Assembly: GCF_003449015.1 (NCBI RefSeq)
Contig: NZ_QRGD01000009.1
Coordinates: 1-64,000, forward strand
Direction of reading: 5' to 3'
From: Aureibaculum luteum
GTDB lineage: Bacteria > Bacteroidota > Bacteroidia > Flavobacteriales > Flavobacteriaceae
DNA length: 64,000 nucleotides
Shown here: one piece after another, positions 1-8,176 of the stretch
How positions within the stretch are numbered: the stretch's first letter is position 1
Layout of the letters: every line of letters begins with the position of its first letter
The notes under the pieces: model-generated
Databases searched by the model: none
Seen by the model: the letters and a program-made list of their open reading frames with translations, nothing else
What the model was told of the DNA's origin: nothing
Position numbers and translations under genes: made by a program

Positions 1-36
1 ACTGCCACTAGGTGGGAGAGTATGTCGTCGCCTTTC
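1..36 (+). rRNA. rrf: 5S rRNA, 3' end only (partial)
   Basis: The first bases read like the 3' tip of a Bacteroidota 5S rRNA, with the familiar GGTGGGAGAGTATGTCGTCGCC run followed by CTTTC. The body of the gene lies before the window. A strong hairpin with a T-run follows directly, as expected at the end of an rRNA operon. The exact 3' end is approximate. Confidence 0.8.
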
Positions 37-40
37 TTTT

Positions 41-75
41 AAACCTTCATTATTAATTTAATGAAGGTTTTTTTA
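41..75 (+). terminator. Intrinsic terminator of the rRNA operon
   Basis: A perfect 10-bp stem (AAACCTTCAT at 41-50 with ATGAAGGTTT at 61-70), a 10-nt loop and a following T-run form a classic Rho-independent terminator immediately after the 5S rRNA. Confidence 0.85.
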
Positions 76-126
76 TGATTTTAATTGGGTTATTTAGACT
101 CACTAATATTGTAACTTTTTTATATA

Positions 127-157
127 ACCTATCATTTTAAATGGTAGGTATTTTTTT
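127..157 (+). terminator. Second terminator-like hairpin after the rRNA operon
   Basis: ACCTATCAT and ATGGTAGGT pair (one G-T pair) around a short loop and run into seven T residues. It may back up the first terminator; tandem terminators after rRNA operons are common. Confidence 0.6.
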
Positions 158-230
158 GAGAATAATCAGCTTAATTTAAATAAGCATTAGTAAAACAAAA
201 CCATAGTAAAACAAAAATAAATAGAGACAG

Positions 231-338
231 ATGAAAGCGATTAAAGAAAAGAACGGAAAGAATATAACTGCAATTGTTATAACAAATACTATTGCGAAGC
301 GAAAAATTTGGACAAATAGAAGAAGATATTCATTTTAA
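231..338 (+). CDS. Doubtful 35-codon ORF between terminators
   Basis: An ATG-started 35-codon frame encodes a very basic peptide ending KRKIWTNRRRYSF. It sits alone between the terminators at 127-157 and 355-390, so if transcribed it would form its own small unit. Just upstream the sequence TAGTAAAACAAAA occurs twice. I do not recognise a family. It could equally be chance reading of a small RNA or an empty spacer, hence the low confidence. Confidence 0.25.
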   Translation: MKAIKEKNGKNITAIVITNTIAKRKIWTNRRRYSF

Positions 339-354
339 ATAAATGAAAATTATT

Positions 355-390
355 AAAATTCTCATTATAACATAATGAGAATTTTTTTTG
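355..390 (+). terminator. Bidirectional terminator upstream of porQ
   Basis: A perfect 14-bp stem (355-368 with 372-385) closes on a 3-nt loop and continues into a run of eight T. The opposite strand also ends in a T-run, so it could stop transcription both ways. It isolates porQ from the rRNA side. Confidence 0.75.
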
Positions 391-457
391 CTAAAATTGA
401 AAATATTATTAAATAATTACATTATAACCCATTTTTCTAGTTTCTTTGTGAAACCTA

Positions 458-1489
458 ATGAAACATATTTTAATCATAGCGATTTTATCTATTTCAAACT
501 TCACTTTTGCACAAGTGGGAGGTGAAAACGTATTTAATTTTTTAAATGTTAGTACGTCAGCACGACAGGCTGCCTTAGGTGGTGAAGTATTAACGTTATA
601 TGATGATGTTAATCAACCTTTGTGGAATCCATCAACTATAAACAAAGAAATAGACAATCAGGCTTCTGTTAGTTATGTTGATTTTTTGGCTGATATTAAT
701 TATGGTTCAGCAACATTTGCTCATTTAATTAATAGACGAATAGGTACATTACATGCCGGAGTTACCTATGTAAATTATGGAACGTTTATCGGTGCAGATG
801 AGTATGGTCAAGAAACTGGAACTTTTAAGGCAAAAGATCTTGCTTTGTCAGTTGGCTATGCTTATAGAATTCCTAAAAGTAATTTTCACGCTGGTGCTAA
901 TCTAAAATATATCAGTTCTAGTATTCAAAATTATACATCAAATGGAATAGCCGTTGATTTTGGCTTAACTTATTTTAATGATAATAAACCATTTATAATA
1001 TCAGGAGTTATAAGGAATATTGGTTATCAGATTAATGTTTTTGATGAGGAAAGAGAAACTTTACCTTTAGAAATTGCTGTGGGTGCATCTTATAGATTGA
1101 CTAATGTTCCATTACAATGGCATGTCACTCTTGATAATTTACAAAAGTGGAATGTGGCTGTAAGGAATCCATCTGATAGTCAAACGAGTATAGACGGAGA
1201 AACTTCAAATGATAATATTTCATTTTTAGATAATGCTTTTAGGCATGTAGTGGTAGGAGCAGAACTTTTTCCTGACAAGGTCTTTAATTTGCGTTTAGGC
1301 TATAGCTTTAGGAGAGGTAAGGAATTACGATTAACAGAAAGTAGAACTTTTGCTGGACTATCGGCTGGGTTCGGTTTACAATTAGGTAGATTAAAGTTTA
1401 ATTATGCTTTTACGAAATACCATCCGGTAACGAATACAAATACATTTACCTTGAATATTAATTTAGCCAAGAAAAATTTTAATAAGTAA
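458..1489 (+). CDS. porQ: Type IX secretion system protein PorQ
   Basis: This 343-residue protein starts with a clear signal peptide (cleavage after about residue 18, FTFAQ) and continues with the beta-rich, aromatic pattern of the PorV/PorQ outer-membrane family, including the early ARQAALGG and LWNPS segments typical of PorQ. In established T9SS work PorQ is an outer-membrane partner of the PorU/PorV/PorZ attachment complex, which processes exported C-terminal-domain proteins. The stop codon overlaps the start of cmk by one base (TAATG), so the two genes are translationally coupled; this porQ-cmk pairing is frequent in Bacteroidota. Full length for the family; nothing looks damaged. Confidence 0.85.
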   Translation: MKHILIIAILSISNFTFAQVGGENVFNFLNVSTSARQAALGGEVLTLYDDVNQPLWNPSTINKEIDNQASVSYVDFLADINYGSATFAHLINRRIGTLHAGVTYVNYGTFIGADEYGQETGTFKAKDLALSVGYAYRIPKSNFHAGANLKYISSSIQNYTSNGIAVDFGLTYFNDNKPFIISGVIRNIGYQINVFDEERETLPLEIAVGASYRLTNVPLQWHVTLDNLQKWNVAVRNPSDSQTSIDGETSNDNISFLDNAFRHVVVGAELFPDKVFNLRLGYSFRRGKELRLTESRTFAGLSAGFGLQLGRLKFNYAFTKYHPVTNTNTFTLNINLAKKNFNK

Positions 1490-2190
1490 TGTCAAAAAAA
1501 ATAATTATTGCTATAGATGGGTTTTCATCTACAGGTAAAAGTACTATAGCCAAGCAATTGTCTAAACAATTAGGATATGCTTATGTTGATACAGGAGCTA
1601 TGTATAGGGCTGTAACTTTTTATGCAATGCAACATAATTATGTAAGTGCTGATTTTTTAAAAGAGGAAGAGTTAATTAAAAATCTTAAAGAAATTAGCCT
1701 GAAATTTAAGTACAACGAAAAACTGAAATTTTCAGAGATGTATTTGAATGATAAAAATATAGAGAAAGAAATTAGGACTATGGAAGTTTCTCGTATGGTA
1801 AGTAAAGTTGCTGCGATTTCAGCAGTACGTAGAAAGTTAGTTGAACAACAACAAGAAATGGGGAAGGATAAAGGACTTGTAATGGATGGTAGAGATATTG
1901 GTACTGTTGTTTTTCCTGAAGCTGAATTAAAGTTGTTTATGACTGCTTCTGCAGAAAAACGTGCAACTAGACGCTATAAAGAATTATTAGATAAAGGAGA
2001 TAAAGTCAGTTTTGAAGAAGTTTTACAAAACGTTCAACAGAGAGATCATATTGACTCTACCCGTAAAGATTCTCCACTTATTCAAGCAGAGGATGCTATT
2101 GAATTTGATAATAGTGATATGGGGTTAAAAGAACAATTTGAGAGAATATTGTCCTTAGTAAATATTAGACTTGCAACTTTAGATAGTTAA
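1489..2190 (+). CDS. cmk: Cytidylate kinase
   Basis: Cytidylate kinase phosphorylates CMP/dCMP to the diphosphates in pyrimidine salvage in the cytosol. The P-loop GFSSTGKS is at residues 11-18, followed by YVDTGAMYRAVT (substrate site) and the MDGRDIGTVVFP segment near residue 140, all diagnostic for Cmk. At 233 residues it has the normal length. It overlaps porQ by one base at its start. At its end it runs into the convergent DUF3179 gene: the two stop codons overlap (2187-2190), leaving no spacer or terminator between them. Confidence 0.95.
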   Translation: MSKKIIIAIDGFSSTGKSTIAKQLSKQLGYAYVDTGAMYRAVTFYAMQHNYVSADFLKEEELIKNLKEISLKFKYNEKLKFSEMYLNDKNIEKEIRTMEVSRMVSKVAAISAVRRKLVEQQQEMGKDKGLVMDGRDIGTVVFPEAELKLFMTASAEKRATRRYKELLDKGDKVSFEEVLQNVQQRDHIDSTRKDSPLIQAEDAIEFDNSDMGLKEQFERILSLVNIRLATLDS

Positions 2191-3188
2191 TCATTAATAT
2201 TGAGAATAGTAAAGAAATCTTTCCATGCCCAGTTTTGAGCTATATAAGCTTTAGGAGATTCTAATTGCGTTCCAGCATCGGGACCTGATACTGCGTATCC
2301 AAAAATATTATAAATATTTTCTTTAGAATCAGTAATGATATTTGGGAATTTATCTTCTTTCAAAAGTGATAATGTAACATTTTGAGGTTCATAATATGAA
2401 GTGAAAAACTTCATGCTTTTACTCCCTATAATAATTGCGGACCGTTGGTTTAATGTAGTGCTTACCGATTGTATTCCAATAGAGAAATTTTCATATTTGA
2501 AAAGTTCAATTTCTTCATCAATTTTTTTATTGAAAATACCATATGTAAAATCTGCATTTCCCAAGATTGATTCAGCTCTTTTTTTAAAAATAGATTTGTT
2601 TTTTATATTGTGGTTGAAAACTTTGGCATCAGGAAAATAATCTTTTACAAGTTTCCAATGGGTTTCTATTAAATTAAAATTATCCAAGGATTTATCAGCA
2701 AATTCTCCTTTTATCCCTTTCATAAGCATTTGAGACCAATACATTGTCAAATTTTCGTCAGATGGAACCATGTTATCTTTGTATAAATAACCAGAAGCTA
2801 TTAAGTTGTAAATCTTATCGTTAATTTTTCTATTAAAACAAATGGCACTTTTTGTTAATGGACAAAAAGATACAGCGATATAGTGATCGTCGAAAAAATC
2901 ATTTATGATTTCAAAATGATTTGTATAATAATAAGGATAAACACGAACTTCCTTTTTAAAGCTTATAAGTGCGACTTTTGAGCTGTCGTTTAAATCACTA
3001 ATTTCATTGACAGATTTAAAATTTGGGGTATTCATTAAGTCAAAAAGACCTTTACCTCCAGTAATATTATTATTGTTTATAGTCCACTCTTCTTGTTCAG
3101 TTATTTCAAATTCATCACTAACTGGAGAATTATCTTGACAAGACCAAACTATTATTACGAGTAATATGTTTAAAATATTTCGTAGCAT
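2187..3188 (-). CDS. DUF3179-family lipoprotein
   Basis: The body of the protein matches the DUF3179 family: YPYYYTNHFEIIND, VSFCPLTKSAICFNRK, an aromatic MYWSQMLMKGI segment and a C-terminal YAVSGPDAGTQLESP/AYIAQNWAWKDFF region. The family function is unknown. A short hydrophobic N-terminus ends in a lipobox (VWSC), so it should be a lipoprotein. I prefer the second methionine (3188), eight codons inside the longest frame that starts at 3212, because that gives a compact lipoprotein signal. It is convergent with cmk and shares its stop region. Confidence 0.75.
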   Translation of the reverse strand: MLRNILNILLVIIVWSCQDNSPVSDEFEITEQEEWTINNNNITGGKGLFDLMNTPNFKSVNEISDLNDSSKVALISFKKEVRVYPYYYTNHFEIINDFFDDHYIAVSFCPLTKSAICFNRKINDKIYNLIASGYLYKDNMVPSDENLTMYWSQMLMKGIKGEFADKSLDNFNLIETHWKLVKDYFPDAKVFNHNIKNKSIFKKRAESILGNADFTYGIFNKKIDEEIELFKYENFSIGIQSVSTTLNQRSAIIIGSKSMKFFTSYYEPQNVTLSLLKEDKFPNIITDSKENIYNIFGYAVSGPDAGTQLESPKAYIAQNWAWKDFFTILNIND

Positions 3189-3230
3189 ATTACGTAATTG
3201 TCGAAAAAACAATACAATCCTTACACTCTC

Positions 3231-3863
3231 TTAAGGGATATTTAAATATTTATGTGTTTGTAATGAAATTTTCCATTTTGGATTACTCATAACATAATCA
3301 ACAATCATAGGTGTCATTTTTTCTTGATTGCTCCATTCTGGTTGTAAAAATAAAACACAATCATTACCAACTTTGCTAGCTTGTTCTTCTGCAAACTGGA
3401 AGTCATTTTTATTATAAATAATTACTTTTAGCTCGTTCGCTCTATCATAAACTTCTTGTAATGGTAATTTATTTTTTTTAGGCGAGAGGCAAATCCAATC
3501 CCATTTTCCTGTTAAGGTGTATGCACCTGAAGTTTCAATGTGAGTTTTTAATCCTTCTGATTGAAGGTGTTCTGTTAAATAATCCATGTTATACATCAGA
3601 GGTTCCCCTCCTGTAACAACTATGGTGTCGCTATATTTTTTTGCGTTTTGAACTATTAGATTTGTCATTGTAGCAGGATGTAAATCTGCATTCCAACTTT
3701 CTTTTACATCGCACCAATGACACCCAACATCGCAACCTCCAACTCTAATGAAATAAGCTGCTGTACCTGTATGGTAGCCTTCTCCTTGTATGGTATAGAA
3801 CTCTTCCATTAATGGTAGAATTTCACCTTTATTTAATAATTGTTGCGTTTTATCATCTATCAT
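3231..3863 (-). CDS. queE: 7-carboxy-7-deazaguanine synthase (radical SAM)
   Basis: QueE converts carboxy-tetrahydropterin to 7-carboxy-7-deazaguanine in the queuosine/7-deazapurine pathway. Residues 18-52 contain MEEFYTIQGEG and a CX3CX2C cluster motif (C44, C48, C51) for the 4Fe-4S centre, then VVTGGEPLM and the HIETSG segment typical of QueE. Length (210 residues) fits. No other queuosine genes are close by. A TAnnTTTG box lies just upstream of the ATG, leaving almost no leader. Confidence 0.93.
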   Translation of the reverse strand: MIDDKTQQLLNKGEILPLMEEFYTIQGEGYHTGTAAYFIRVGGCDVGCHWCDVKESWNADLHPATMTNLIVQNAKKYSDTIVVTGGEPLMYNMDYLTEHLQSEGLKTHIETSGAYTLTGKWDWICLSPKKNKLPLQEVYDRANELKVIIYNKNDFQFAEEQASKVGNDCVLFLQPEWSNQEKMTPMIVDYVMSNPKWKISLQTHKYLNIP

Positions 3864-3867
3864 GTTG

Positions 3868-3875
3868 CAAAGATA
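3868..3875 (-). promoter_or_regulatory. Bacteroidota -7 box (TATCTTTG) before queE
   Basis: On the minus strand TATCTTTG fits the TAnnTTTG consensus of the Bacteroidota primary sigma factor and ends four bases before the queE ATG. The transcript would therefore be nearly leaderless. No good TTG is seen at -33, so confidence is moderate. Confidence 0.45.
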
Positions 3876-3971
3876 GTCGGATTGTGTTAATAATGCTATA
3901 ATTTTAGTATTTGGATTCTCACTTTAATTTTTTAATCTTACTTTTATAGTCTCAAATGACACTGAAAAATT

Positions 3972-5483
3972 ATGAGCAAAAAAGATGAATTCTTTAATTA
4001 TATAAACGAAGGATATAAAGCGAAAGGAGAATATATAACTTTAGGTTCTGCAATGTTAGGCGAAGAAACGGTTACTGAAGCTTTTGTAAACATCCCATTA
4101 AAAACATTAAATCGACATGGTTTAATTGCTGGGGCAACTGGAACAGGTAAAACAAAGACGCTGCAAGTTTTAGCTGAAAATCTATCTGAAAAGGGAATTC
4201 CTGTTTTATTGATGGATGTAAAAGGTGATTTAAGTGGTTTGGCGAAGGCAAGTCCTGGGCATGCTAAAATTGATGAACGTCATACTAAAATTGGTTTGCC
4301 GTTTGAAGCAAGAGGATTTCCTGTTGAAATTTTAACTTTATCTGAGCAAGATGGTACGCGATTGAGAGCTACAGTTTCAGAATTTGGTCCTGTTTTATTA
4401 TCAAGAATTTTGGATTTATCAGAAACTCAGAGTGGTATAGTTGCTATACTCTTTAAATATTGTGATGATAATAAATTGCCGTTATTAGATTTAAAGGATT
4501 TTAAAAAGGTATTACAATACGCAACACAAGAAGGCAAGAAGGAATTAGAAAGTGAGTATGGACGAATTTCAACATCTTCAACGGGTTCTATTCTGCGGAA
4601 AGTTGTAGAAATTGAACAGCAAGGTGGAGAATTATTTTTTGGAGAACGTTCATTTGAGGTTAGTGATCTAACAAGGGTTGATGATAATGGCAAAGGAATG
4701 ATTTCTGTTTTAAGATTAACGGACATTCAAGATAAACCAAAGTTGTTTTCAACTTTTATGTTGCAGTTATTAGCCGAAATTTATGATACTTTTCCTGAGC
4801 AAGGAGATTCTGGAAGACCTGAATTAGTACTTTTTATTGATGAGGCTCACCTAATATTTAATGAAGCATCAAAAGCATTATTGAATCAAATTGAGAGTAT
4901 TGTAAAATTAATCCGATCTAAAGGTGTTGGTATTTATTTTGTGACTCAAAACCCTAAAGACGTTCCTTCAGATGTTTTGTCGCAATTAGGTTTGAAAATA
5001 CAACATGCATTGCGGGCTTTTACTGCAAATGATAGAAAAGCGATAAAACTCACAGCAGAAAACTATCCTGATTCTGACTATTATGATACCGCTGAAGTAC
5101 TGACTCAATTGGGTATTGGAGAGGCGTTAGTATCTTGTTTAAATGAGAAAGGCATTCCCACTCCATTAGCAAGAACAATGTTAAGAGCTCCTATGAGTAG
5201 GATGGATGTTTTAACAGATAAAGAGTTGAAAGAATTAATTGCTCAATCTAAAATTGCAAAAAAGTATAACGAGGAAATAGATAGAGAAAGTGCTTATGAA
5301 TTATTAGGAGAAAAAATTGAGAGAGCGGAGGAATTAGAAGTAAAAGAGAAAGAAGCAAAATCTAAAACAAGTCGTAAAACTTCAACAAGAAGTAGCACAA
5401 GAATGAATCCTATTGTTAAATTGTTGACGAGTGCTACATTTATGAGAGGTGTTTTGGGAATATTAAAAAAAGCAATGAAATAA
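3972..5483 (+). CDS. HerA/DUF853-type P-loop ATPase
   Basis: The 503-residue protein belongs to the DUF853 (YjgR-like) branch of the HerA/FtsK ATPases. Walker A GATGTGKT is at residues 54-61, the Walker B-like VLFIDEAHLIF near residue 290, followed by an arginine/QNP sensor-like segment (YFVTQNPKDVPSDVLSQLG) typical of the family. The C-terminus (about 440-503) is a charged KEKEAKSKTSRKTSTRSS linker and a short hydrophobic tail. Related HerA proteins pump or remodel DNA; the biological role of this branch is unclear. It is followed after 10 bp by a lipoprotein gene and a YkgJ gene on the same strand. Confidence 0.85.
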   Translation: MSKKDEFFNYINEGYKAKGEYITLGSAMLGEETVTEAFVNIPLKTLNRHGLIAGATGTGKTKTLQVLAENLSEKGIPVLLMDVKGDLSGLAKASPGHAKIDERHTKIGLPFEARGFPVEILTLSEQDGTRLRATVSEFGPVLLSRILDLSETQSGIVAILFKYCDDNKLPLLDLKDFKKVLQYATQEGKKELESEYGRISTSSTGSILRKVVEIEQQGGELFFGERSFEVSDLTRVDDNGKGMISVLRLTDIQDKPKLFSTFMLQLLAEIYDTFPEQGDSGRPELVLFIDEAHLIFNEASKALLNQIESIVKLIRSKGVGIYFVTQNPKDVPSDVLSQLGLKIQHALRAFTANDRKAIKLTAENYPDSDYYDTAEVLTQLGIGEALVSCLNEKGIPTPLARTMLRAPMSRMDVLTDKELKELIAQSKIAKKYNEEIDRESAYELLGEKIERAEELEVKEKEAKSKTSRKTSTRSSTRMNPIVKLLTSATFMRGVLGILKKAMK

Positions 5484-5493
5484 ATAAAATTTT

Positions 5494-6042
5494 ATGAAAA
5501 AGTTAGTACTATTAATTTGTGTTGTGTCGTTAACCATGATTCAATGTAAAGAAGAAACAAATTATACTATAGCTAAAGAGCAAGTAGGTAAAATAACAGG
5601 GATGACTCAAATACAGGAGTTAGAATCAATATTTAAAAACGATTCAATTGTATCACATTTAGGTAAAGACAACGTTGCTGAAGCATCTTATGATGAATAT
5701 TTAGTATATAGTAAGGAAGGAGATCATTTATTAACCATTGTTCCTAAAACAGAGCAAGACTCCTCTTCAACTATTGAGAATATCCAAATTTATGATAAAA
5801 CCTATAAGACGACTAAAGGATTAGGTGTAAAGGGAGTTTTTAAAGATATTGTAGATAATTATACTGTGAATAAGGTGCAATCTACCTTTAGTACAGCTGT
5901 TTTATTTGTAGATGAACTAAATGCTACCATTACTATTGATAAAAAAGAGTTAGGTGTAAAAGATTTTGGTACTCAAAAAATTAAATTGGAGCAAATACCT
6001 GATTTAGCAAAAATTAAGGGAATTACGCTTTGGTTTAAATAA
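5494..6042 (+). CDS. Lipoprotein of unknown function
   Basis: The N-terminus (VVSLTMIQCKEE) is a lipoprotein signal with the lipid-modified cysteine near residue 19. The remaining 160 residues are predicted soluble with alternating beta segments (LLTIVPK, IENIQIYDKTYKTTKGLGVKGVFKDI), a layout seen in small periplasmic lipoproteins that sense or bind ligands, but I do not recognise a named family. The gene lies 10 bp after the HerA-like ATPase gene and 2 bp before the YkgJ gene, so all three are probably one transcript. Confidence 0.6.
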   Translation: MKKLVLLICVVSLTMIQCKEETNYTIAKEQVGKITGMTQIQELESIFKNDSIVSHLGKDNVAEASYDEYLVYSKEGDHLLTIVPKTEQDSSSTIENIQIYDKTYKTTKGLGVKGVFKDIVDNYTVNKVQSTFSTAVLFVDELNATITIDKKELGVKDFGTQKIKLEQIPDLAKIKGITLWFK

Positions 6043-6044
6043 GG

Positions 6045-6542
6045 ATGAGAGCAACACCAGAAAATTTAGCAGAGTTATGTAAAGAGAAAAAAACGGAGAC
6101 AACGAAGTATTTTGCAAAACTCCGAAAAAAAACTCCTAAGAAGTTAGATTTGACAATGCAGGAGTCGCATGATGATGAATTTGAAAAATTTGATTGCTTA
6201 ACATGTGCAAATTGTTGTAAAACAACAAGTCCAATTTTTACGAATAAGGATATATCTAGAATTTCTAAACATTTTAGAATGAAGGAAATTAATTTCATTT
6301 CAACTTATTTAGAAAAAGATGAGGATGATTTTATGATACTAAAGCAAGCACCATGTACTTTTTTGGATGAAAGTGATAATACGTGTACGATATATGACGT
6401 GAGACCTAAGGCGTGCAGTGAATATCCACATACGAACAGAAAAAAGTTTATTCAGTTAACAAATCTTACCTTAAAAAACACTGAAATTTGTCCCGCTGTA
6501 TATAATATTATTGAAAAATTGAAGGTAAAATTACCATTATAA
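6045..6542 (+). CDS. YkgJ-family cysteine cluster protein
   Basis: The protein has the YkgJ/CxxxCxxCC signature: DCLTCANCC near residue 52-58, then CTFLDESDNTCTIYDVRPKACSEYP around 105-130 and a last cysteine in TEICPAVY. These cysteines are thought to bind zinc or an iron-sulfur cluster; the physiological role of the family is not settled. At 165 residues it has the usual length. It starts two bases after the preceding lipoprotein stop, suggesting translational coupling. Confidence 0.8.
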   Translation: MRATPENLAELCKEKKTETTKYFAKLRKKTPKKLDLTMQESHDDEFEKFDCLTCANCCKTTSPIFTNKDISRISKHFRMKEINFISTYLEKDEDDFMILKQAPCTFLDESDNTCTIYDVRPKACSEYPHTNRKKFIQLTNLTLKNTEICPAVYNIIEKLKVKLPL

Positions 6543-6610
6543 GATTTGTTAGGAATTTTCTTACGCAACCATATTTCTTTTTAACATCTTAATAGTATCA
6601 ATTCATTACT

Positions 6611-7066
6611 ATGGTACGCAAAGCATTTTTTTTATTGGTTTTATTAGTTTCATTTAATTCATGTGATACTGATGATGAAGCAGCTATTAGTGATTTTGAA
6701 ATAGCCAAAGCCAAATGGGAAAAGCTCCAATTTAAAGATTATACCATTCAAGAGAATACCTCCTGTTTTTGTGGTGGATTGTTAGAATGGACAACTAAAG
6801 TGACTAGTAACGAAAAAGACACTGTTTATTACGATGATTCTAAACTGTATAAGGGGCAAACCTACCAAATGGTTTTTGATGGTGCTAAAACAATTGATGA
6901 AGCTTTTGATTTTATAGAACAATTTGATGTAAAAACAGTATATTATTTTGATGTAGTATACGATGAGCAATTTGGATTTCCAAAAAGTATTTCTATAGAT
7001 TATGTAGAAAATATGGCTGACGATGAAATCACATATTTATATAGTAATTTTACACCCACGAAATAA
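6611..7066 (+). CDS. DUF6174-like lipoprotein
   Basis: A short hydrophobic start ends in a lipobox (FNSCDTDD, Cys about residue 19). The mature part has the pattern I associate with DUF6174: WEKLQFKDYTIQ, a CFC pair (SCFCGG), IDEAFDFIEQF and YDEQFGFPKSISIDY close to the C-terminus. Function unknown; these are small periplasmic or surface lipoproteins. It is separated from ykgJ by 68 bp and converges on a serine hydrolase gene with a tiny hairpin between the two stops. Confidence 0.65.
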   Translation: MVRKAFFLLVLLVSFNSCDTDDEAAISDFEIAKAKWEKLQFKDYTIQENTSCFCGGLLEWTTKVTSNEKDTVYYDDSKLYKGQTYQMVFDGAKTIDEAFDFIEQFDVKTVYYFDVVYDEQFGFPKSISIDYVENMADDEITYLYSNFTPTK

Positions 7067-7081
7067 TCTTTACGATTATTT
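7061..7081. terminator. Small hairpin shared by two convergent stop codons
   Basis: AAATAATC (7061-7068) pairs with GATTATTT (7074-7081) around a 5-nt loop. The stop codon of the plus-strand DUF6174 gene and that of the minus-strand serine hydrolase both lie inside the stem. It may act as a weak two-way terminator. Confidence 0.4.
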
Positions 7082-8176
7082 TAGAAATATCTGTTCTAAT
7101 TGATTCCCCAATTCCTTTATTTTAGCGTTAGATAAGTTTGATAAAATAACGATAACTACTTTTTCTTCTGGATACATTAATAGGAGGGAAGAGGCTCCAA
7201 TACCTCCGCCAGAATGGGAATAGCGATGCGTTTCTTTTTTTGTAGTATTTGTAGCAAATCCAATACCGTAATTGGTTTTTTTACCATCATTTATTACTTG
7301 TGATGTTACCAATTCAGTTACAATTTTATTGTTTACTAATGTGGGGTTGATAATTTCATTACCAAATAGAATTAGGTCATTTACTGTTGATAGAAAGCCA
7401 CCCCCAGCAGCTTTAAATTCATTATTAACCACAGGGCCAATAATTATATCACCAGCATTGGTTTTTTTGTAAAATTGAGTTTTATGAGGTACAATTGAAT
7501 CTGCTATTTCTAAAACTGTATTATTCATTTTTAAGGGTTCAAAAACTTCATTTTTCATATAAATAGAAAAAGGTTGATTGGCAGTTTTTTGAACTACTTC
7601 ACTCAATAAATTCCATCCATAAGTACTGTATTTATAATCTGTACCTGGTTTAAATAATAAAGGATCGTTTTTGAATATACTTAGGCCTTCAGTAATATTC
7701 ATTTTTTTGTTTAGTAGAAACTCTTTTCCTTTATAATGCCTAATTCCTGCAATGTGACCGGCAACTTGTTTTACTGTAAAATCATATTTCTTTTTAGGAT
7801 AATTAGGTAAATATGCATAAATACTTGTATTAAAATTTAGTTTCCCGTCTTCTACTAGTTTAGCCAAAGCCAAAGCAGTTAGTGATTTAGAGATACTCGC
7901 AATTCGAAATTGTGTTTTTGCAGGATCAACTTTAGATTGTTTTTCTAGATCTCCATATCCCAAACCGATTGAATAAATGATACCATCATTTTTAGAAACG
8001 GCTATGGCTAAACCAGGAATTTTCTCTTTTTGTAAAAATCGAAGTGCTATAGCACTAGCAGAGTCACTCTCCTTTTGGTAATTAGAAGGAGGTGGTAAAG
8101 ATCGTTTTGGAGGAGCTGATTGTGCGGTACAAAAATTATATGCTAGGATTGTTATTACAAAAAGTAACTTCTTCAT
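7076..8176 (-). CDS. Exported serine hydrolase (beta-lactamase class C / LACTB type)
   Basis: A secreted (signal peptide ending near NFCTAQ) 366-residue protein of the class C beta-lactamase/penicillin-binding superfamily. The nucleophile motif SxxK is in RIASISKSL (about residue 93-97), the second motif region reads YKYSTYGWNLL as in LACTB-like hydrolases, and the third is HSGGGIGASS near the C-terminus. Family members act as D,D-peptidases, esterases or amidases. Its start overlaps the stop of the DUF1343 gene (TAATG), so the pair is translationally coupled and probably works together on cell-wall fragments. Confidence 0.82.
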   Translation of the reverse strand: MKKLLFVITILAYNFCTAQSAPPKRSLPPPSNYQKESDSASAIALRFLQKEKIPGLAIAVSKNDGIIYSIGLGYGDLEKQSKVDPAKTQFRIASISKSLTALALAKLVEDGKLNFNTSIYAYLPNYPKKKYDFTVKQVAGHIAGIRHYKGKEFLLNKKMNITEGLSIFKNDPLLFKPGTDYKYSTYGWNLLSEVVQKTANQPFSIYMKNEVFEPLKMNNTVLEIADSIVPHKTQFYKKTNAGDIIIGPVVNNEFKAAGGGFLSTVNDLILFGNEIINPTLVNNKIVTELVTSQVINDGKKTNYGIGFATNTTKKETHRYSHSGGGIGASSLLLMYPEEKVVIVILSNLSNAKIKELGNQLEQIFLK